Assembly: GCA_028554755.1 (NCBI GenBank) | Contig: JAPTOF010000010.1 | Location: forward strand, 7,352,001 to 7,416,000 | DNA length: 64,000 bases | Reading direction: 5' to 3' | Origin: Cordia subcordata | Lineage: Eukaryota > Streptophyta > Magnoliopsida > Boraginales > Cordiaceae | Part shown: positions 57,773 to 64,000 of the stretch, in pieces | Layout: every line of letters begins with the position of its first letter | How positions within the stretch are numbered: the stretch's first letter is position 1 | The notes under the pieces: generated by a model | What the model saw: the letters and a program-made list of their open reading frames with translations, nothing else | Databases searched by the model: none | What the model was told of the DNA's origin: nothing | Made by a program: the position numbers and the translations under genes

Positions 57773-58360
57773 TTACTTTAAAGGTCCCTCATTCAAAGTG
57801 GAGTAAATAGACTTAGGCATGACATTAATAGATGCTCCTAAATCACACATAGCTTTCTTAATGCCTAGAGAGCCTATTTGACAAGAGATAGCAAACATAC
57901 CTTGGTCTTTGCATTTTGGTGGCAATCTCTTCTTAAGTACGGGGGAGACGTTCTCCCCCACACTTATCTTTTCATTACCCACAAGCTTCTTCTTATTAGT
58001 GCATAGTTCCTTCAAAAACTTTGCAATTCAAGGCACTTGTCTAATTGCATCAAGTAAGGGAATATTGACCTGAACTTTGCGAAAAAGCTGAAAAATCTCC
58101 TTCTCTTCCTTCTTTTTTTTGGACTTTGTGAATCTCTCAGGAAAAGGAGGCTTAACAACCAGCTCTGCACCATTTTTAGGCTCTATTTTATCTCTATCTA
58201 ACACTTTTTCAGCGCATTCTGCGCCAATTTTTTTGATTTCTTTCTCTGTTTCAAGTGCTGTCAATTTTGGGTGCCCACGCCTAGCCTGACAGTGGCTGTC
58301 CTGCAGCTCTTTTCCACTTTGTAAGGTCATGGCACTTGCATTTTGCTTTGGATTGACCAC
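57773..58360 (-). pseudogene. gypsy gag C-terminus and aspartic protease
   Basis: An N-terminal charged segment (58360-58028) ends at a TGA after AIRQVP. The continuation (58015-57773) carries KRLPPKCKDQGMFAISCQIG and CDLGASINVMPKSIY. DLGAS is the Athila-type version of the protease active site. Confidence 0.85.
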
Positions 58361-58363
58361 CGT

Positions 58364-59542
58364 TTAAGACGGTAGCTTACCCTGGGGCTCCAATCGACTA
58401 ACGGAGGTGGCTAATTGGCTAACTTGGTTTTCTAAGTTCTTAATACTTGCCTTTGTATCCTGTTGAAATTCTTGAGCATTAAGAGCAAGAGCTTTTACAA
58501 TATCTTCAAGAGAAGTACATGAATTTGGAGGTGAAGGCTGCTGTGGTGGGGCTAGTCGTGGTTGGAAGTGTTGCGTATTAGGTGGATTATAATTTTGTGA
58601 CCTCGCTCCATAGCTCAAATTCGGATGGTCCCTCCAACCAGGGTTATAAGTGGTTGAAAAAGGATCGTATCTTCCTTGTGGTGGACCTGGAAATCCTCCA
58701 ACGGCATTGGCTTGTTGAGGATCCTCTTCTTGGAGCGTGGGGCACATGTCGGTCAAGTGTCCCACCTTAGCGCAAATTCCGCAAGCCTTTTGAACCGGAA
58801 CATTACCACCTGCAACCAAGCTTTGAACAAGAGCAGTTAATTGAGTCAATTTCGAATCAATTAAAGAAACACTTACCTCGTTAACTCTTCGTGAAGGTTC
58901 TTGTCTCGCTTCGAATTGTTGCGAATTTGCAGCAACAATAGAAATCAAATCTCTAGCTTGTTGTGGTGTTTTATCAACTATAGCACCTCTGCTTGCGGCA
59001 TCCATCATTTTTCTCTCTATTAGGAGCAGCCCTTCATAAAAATATTGAATGAGAGATTGCTCCGAAATTCCATGTTGAGGGCAACTCGCACAAAGTCTCT
59101 TAAATCTCTCCCAATAGTCATACAGTAGCTCCGAATCCTTCTGTTTAATGGCACAAATTTCCTTTCTAATACTAGCTACCCTTGAAGCAGGGAAGAATTT
59201 GTCAAGAAAAGATCTTGCCATTGCATCCCATGTTGTGATGGATCCGGATGGAAGGTAGAATAACCATTCTTTTGCTGTATCTGCCAATGAAAACGGGAAC
59301 ACCCTTAATTTAATTTGATCTTCTATCACTCCTTGGGGTTTCATGGTGGAACAAACTACATCAAACTCCTTCAAATGCTTATGTGGATCCTCGTTCTCTA
59401 ATCCACGGAAGGTGAGTAGAAGGTGCACTAGACCCGATTTTAGTTCAAAATATGCGTTCAATGCGGGATAAGTGATGCATAGGGGCTATTGATTCAAGGG
59501 GGCAACCACCAATTCACGCAAGGTCTAGTTGTTTTCAGCCAT
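58364..59542 (-). pseudogene. gypsy gag
   Basis: The ATG at 59540-59542 (MAENN) is followed by two TAG codons before the 365-codon open segment that starts at 59461. Conserved retrotransposon gag core: GLENEDPHKHLKEFDVVCST, KLRVFPFSLADTAKEWLFYL, WERFKRLCASCPQHGI. Zinc knuckle with ligands C227, C230, H235, C240 of that segment. Both early stops fit former glutamine codons. Confidence 0.92.
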
Positions 59543-59734
59543 CTTCTCGTTTTTGGATTCACTCGATGGTTAACTTTGCACTTGTAAAGCTTTGGCTTGC
59601 TTTTGGAGTTGTTTTCGCAACTTTGCTTCTTTTTTCAAGCTCCTTGCGACCTTTTCGATTTCAGGATCAAATTGCAACTTACCTGTATGATCTGACCTGG
59701 TCATAAAAAAAATAAAAATATCAGCACCAATCCC

Positions 59735-59753
59735 CAGCAACGGCGCCAAAATT
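59735..59753 (-). other. Primer-binding site of the gypsy element
   Basis: On the minus strand TTTGGCGCCGTTGCTGGGG follows the 5' LTR within a few bases; complementary to the 3' end of aspartate tRNA as in Athila elements. Confidence 0.75.
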
Positions 59754-61029
59754 TGATGGGCATCGAAACCACCAAAAATAATATTCCAATTCTTACCTCG
59801 TAAATTTAAATAGAGTACCTTATGAGAACAGGGTCGAATCCACAGGGATTGGGGGAATATTTTATACTAATTATACCAAGTAGATTACTCAACTAAGTTG
59901 CAATCAAAAGGGGAAAATTAAATGCTAAACAGTAAAATAACTAACGCTTTTCAGAGTACTGGTCGCGCTGCGTGGGCACGCAATCTGACCAGAAAATAAA
60001 AAAACGTAAATATAAATTAAATTGACTAAAATATGCAATTCTAAATTAATGCTAATCTAGAAAATCAGAAAATCAGTGAGAATAAAATCTAGCCTGAGGA
60101 ACAATCGCAATTTCGGCCAACAAATTCGATCATAGATGCAAAAATACTTTCAGCTATTTCGATAAATCAGTTATAGTTATTGGCTCGACCTAATAACCTT
60201 ATATTTCCTTACAAAGTTGATAATGGTTTAAATCCCTACGATTTTTCCCGTAATCCCCTTACCTATTAGACGTTCTAATCCCCGGAGATGCCCGCAGGAT
60301 CTATCTAACGGCAACAATAAAAATCTAGAAAGACTTAATTCTAAAAGTCAATACTTTCGCGGTTATTGCTCATTTAGATTACGTAATTATTCAGGAAACC
60401 TGATTACCACTATATTTAGATTAATTTGATTAATCTAATTAGCTACCTATTGTCATGCAATTAAATAATTGCGCGCAAAATTAAATAATCACAGATCAAT
60501 ATTAATTATTGAAACAGTAAATACGCAAATACCGAAATAGAATAAAAGGAATAAAAACACTTAGATCTCACGAATTTGATGAACTGTAATCTTAATTAGT
60601 TCTCGGCTAGAAAAGAAAATTAGAACAGCTTGTCCATGAATTTCGCCCAAAGAATAAAGAGAAAATTTATTGTTGTTTGTTAAAAACTGTCTACCTCTCA
60701 AGTGCAAATAAGAGATATGTATATAATAAAAACCCTAACCTATTTTCCTTATTGGACAAGGAAACCTGGCCCAAAAAGAATAAAAAGGTAAAAGCCTGAA
60801 ATAAGTTCCAACAAAATAAAAAGTCTGCTAATATTTAATCTAAATCCTTCCAAAAGCTCATAAAAATATCTTCCATCTTGGTCAACCCAGTCAAACCGCG
60901 TAGCAATTGTATGGCATTTTTCCACGTGACGATGTCAATTTTGACCGCTACAAACACGTCCAAAAAGCTTCTATATCCATATATAATGCGTCCAGCTCCT
61001 TTTCCTAAGCACATTTATGCAAAATTACA
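59754..61029 (-). repeat. 5' LTR of the gypsy element
   Basis: Matches 49880-51142 along its length. It may extend to about 61111, where the next ...CTACA occurs just before copia homology resumes. Confidence 0.88.
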
Positions 61030-61111
61030 TTAAAAACATCGATTAAGAAGCATTTTATTCCAAAATCAAGTGCATCTAACATATAAATTAAATACTTATT
61101 TAGAACTTATC

Positions 61112-62230
61112 AATCTACATGAAATAGCTTAAGGGTTTATTGTTACTGGTAAGGAAAATATGGATTGTAAACTTTGAAAATCTATTTTTGGTTTTGAATC
61201 AGGCCTTAAGGCAATGAATATTTGAAGTTTGATGAAACGGTAACTTTTTATTATTTTACGAAAAATAGAGTTAATCCATGTATATACCTCAAGATCAGTG
61301 GGAGTAAATTTATCTTCCTAATATTGTATGTTGATGATATTCTGCTAGTTACATATGACTTGGGTATGCTCCATGAGACTAAACAATATTTACTTAAGGC
61401 TTCTTATATGAAAGATATTGAGAAGGCTTTTTTTTGTTCTTGGTACTAAGTTTTTTGTTGAAAAAAGTCTCCTAAAATTTTTAATCTTTTATGAAACACT
61501 TATATTGATTGAGTTTTCAAAACATTTTGGTATGAGGAATTGTAAGTCTTGTGTGCCTTTGTTGTAAAAGGTAATCAACTCAAATTGAAGCAATATCTTC
61601 AAAATGATATAGAGAGGAATTCTATGAAAGATGTGCCTTATACTAGTGCTTGGAAGCTTGATGTTTGCTCAAATATGGATTAGGCGCGATATCACTTTAG
61701 CGGTAAGAGTTGTTGATCAATACTAAATAAATCCTTATTGGGTTGTTGCTAATTAGGTAATGAAATACCTACAAAAGACCAAAAACTATATGGTTGTTCA
61801 CTGGAAGATTATTTAGAGTTGGTTGCATATTCTAACTCTGATTATGTCGAATATTCAGATGACTGAAAATCTATTTTTGGGCATATATTTATATTAGCCG
61901 GAAGGCCCTAATCTTGGAAGAGTGCTAAATAAAACTTATCGCCTCTTCATCTACGTGAATTTTTGGCTTGTTATGAAGCCTTATCTCATGCTATGTGGTT
62001 TAAGAATACGATATCTGGTTTTGAGAATTATGAATTATGTTACTAGATCTATTATGTTAATAGAGCTATTGTTTTATTCTCAAAGAATAATAAGAATATT
62101 GAAGCTTGCAAGCATATAAATATCAAGTTCTTGGTAGTCAGATATTTTGTCAAAAGTGGTGGCATTCATATGAAACAAATTGCTATTGATGACGTGTTAG
62201 TTGACTCCTTGTCCAAGGGTCTTTAACTTA
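61112..62230 (+). pseudogene. Decayed copia reverse transcriptase (C-terminal) and RNase H
   Basis: Resumes with YMK, a stop and LKGFIVTGKENMDCKL. Then comes KFDETV, CIYLKISGSKFIFLILYVDD with the catalytic YVDD intact, and LHETKQYLLKASYMKDIEKA. Later pieces ACKHINIKFLVVRYFVKSGG and DDVLVDSLSKGL are the RNase H C-terminus. Several frames and stops. Confidence 0.88.
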
Positions 62231-63018
62231 TGATTTTTGTGAAACATGTTAGGAATATGAGTATTTTACAATCTTTTGACTATTGTCTAATGAGAGTTTT
62301 ATATCATCAGGTACTGCTGAATGTTCTTATTATTTTATGTTTTATTTTGTACATTAGTACATTCGTACAATAGTATGTTGTTTTGTGTTTCACAACGAAA
62401 TTGATATCTTAAAATGGCTTCAATTCATTTGTTGTTAAAGATCTTGCGATAAGATCATCTAATGGTTTAATATCTCTATCAGGACATCATGTAGGTGGAG
62501 ATAATTTTTACCTCTGACATGTTAGATCACCATTTTGTGATGTTAAGAATAATATTTCCTTTGGCCTATTAAATGTCATTTTGTGAGGATATGTTCTTTC
62601 CTCTAGCATGTTGAACGTTATTTTGTGAGGATAAGAACGATAGATTTCTCTAACCTTTTGAACGCCAATCTTGGAGAAATCATGTGGAGGACTGACAAAG
62701 AAATATCACATTTTTTTATCACATACTGGTACTAATTTTTACTATGCTGCCATATGTTTGGTCCATGAAGATAGGGTTGGATGACATTTGTGACCATCGA
62801 AAGTCTTGTATCAATGTAGAACACTATGATTGTCGTGATTCGATGTTTAACAATCTTGTTGGTCTGGATATGCGCTCGAGGTATGACCTTGTGAATATGA
62901 ATATTTTAAAATTATGGCCACATTTTGTTTTCCTATTCATCCTAATAGATATTTTACTTTTTTCAAAATATTATTTTAAAAAATAAATAAAACAACTAAT
63001 GTTGTCCAAGTGGGAGAC
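62231..63018 (+). other. 3' untranslated part of the old copia element
   Basis: Non-coding, with a loosely repeated motif TTTTGTGA.G(T)TA.GA near 62530, 62580 and 62620. Ends with the purine tract before the LTR. Confidence 0.6.
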
Positions 63019-63444
63019 TGTTTGAAAATTTCTCTTTAAAGTGGGCTACGTTAATTATTTTTTGTTTCACAAAATAGGCTGAATATCTAGTTCACAAGTT
63101 GGCTTTGTAATCATATTGGTTTAAACTCAACTCATAAATACATATAGTTCTATTGTATGTAAGGCCATATATTCTGATAAAGCCTTTTATAGGTGGGCCT
63201 ATCAAAATTTATCCTCTTCTACTCTTAACCCTAACTGTTTGTTCCAGATAAACATTTGTTAATCTTGAGTACAACAAGCAGAGGAAGATCCTAGCCTAAA
63301 CTAGTTAACAGTTTTCTTCAACATTTTGTCATTGAATAATTCATTAACAATAACAGTTCAAACAGACACGTGCTTCCGTTATCAATTATGTCTTTGAATG
63401 CTTTAATATAAATTCATGTATACGATCCTTATATTGCGCTTACA
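63019..63444 (+). repeat. 3' LTR of the old copia element
   Basis: TGTTTGAAAATTTCTC ... GCGCTTACA; pair of 45756-46214, about 30 bp shorter. Confidence 0.85.
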
Positions 63445-63449
63445 GTAGC

Positions 63450-64000
63450 TACACCTTAATACTTGTACAAGGTCATATCGCATGATAATTGATAATAGTA
63501 TTGTATTCGGAATAAGAGTTTAAAATAAGATACTTGTTTCATTTGTGATATTCATGTGGAAAGTAGTATTCCTTGTTAAGAACTTATCAAAAGTATTTAT
63601 TGTAAGTTTAATTTATAATTATAAAAAATAATCATCAAAAACTTATTATTAGTTTCACATTTTATATTTATATCTTCATAACTCTATTTCAAAAGCCAAT
63701 ATGGCTTATGTTTTCCCACCTATTAATTCTCCTCCTTCTCATGCTACCATGTGTTTTCTTTCTTTCTTTCTTCTTTAGCTTAAACCTTATGCTACCACAT
63801 TTTCTTACATACATCTGTTCATCTAAAATAGTTATCAATGGTCATGGCTAAATGAGCACAAATGAACATATTCTATTTTATTCTTATAAGTAACTTCATA
63901 AATTTACATTGTATATGATTAATTATGAATGTTGTGTATATTATGTGTCATGTATCTTTCTTGTTATTGACAATTTATCTTTATTCTTTTACATATCAAT
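63450..64000. other. AT-rich intergenic DNA, nothing recognised
   Basis: No supported feature. Confidence 0.45.

Noticed and set aside
61222..61449. Stand-alone gene encoding a YVDD protein
   Set aside because: It is the C-terminal half of the copia reverse transcriptase interrupted by the gypsy insertion.

Overview
The window is AT-rich plant nuclear DNA, most likely from a eudicot. Evidence for this is plant-specific DUF247 genes, spliceosomal-type introns, Ty1/copia and Athila-type Ty3/gypsy retrotransposons, tRNA-derived SINEs, and many small inverted-repeat transposons. The species cannot be named from the sequence. There is no sign of bacterial or organellar origin. Most of the 64 kb is transposon-derived. 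The only host protein-coding signal is a small DUF247 family and decayed RING-CH zinc-finger copies.

The DUF247 cluster spans about 8.4-41.4 kb. There are two intact genes (8431-10909 and 40066-41340, the latter starting at an upstream exon at 39954). A third copy (23002-24541) is broken by a SINE and a nonsense codon, and a fourth (27097-28195) is a heavily deleted relic. The intact genes appear to use a 25-nt first exon with an ATG, spliced in frame to the long exon. Relics of that block that have lost the ATG lie upstream of the two broken copies. Three decayed RING-CH copies (12286-12502, 32950-33158, 43035-43310) lie downstream of DUF247 copies, always on the opposite strand. This suggests that the ancestral duplicated unit was a convergent DUF247/RING-CH pair. 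Flanking homologies (21.4-22.8 kb with 25.6-26.8 kb; 10.9-11.7 kb with 28.2-29.0 kb) support local segmental duplication.

Retrotransposons by region. At 14635-20604 is a complete but mutated copia element on the minus strand, with 336-bp LTRs and a GAAAT target duplication. It lies inside one copy of a tandem duplication whose other copy shows the empty site. At 29.0-30.4 kb is a gypsy remnant. At 45756-63444 is an old copia element on the plus strand. Its reverse transcriptase is split by an 11-kb Athila-type gypsy element on the minus strand (49880 to about 61029-61111). That gypsy element keeps gag, protease, RT, integrase and an Athila ORF1-type reading frame but has lost RNase H.

The remaining intergenic DNA holds several Mutator-like inverted-repeat elements with 9-bp target duplications (1785-2620, 31572-32751, 35143-35391, 39472-39713, probably 4475-6301). 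It also holds a CACTA-type MITE (43364-43750), hAT-like MITEs, SINEs and microsatellites. All identities and boundaries were read by eye, without database searches.
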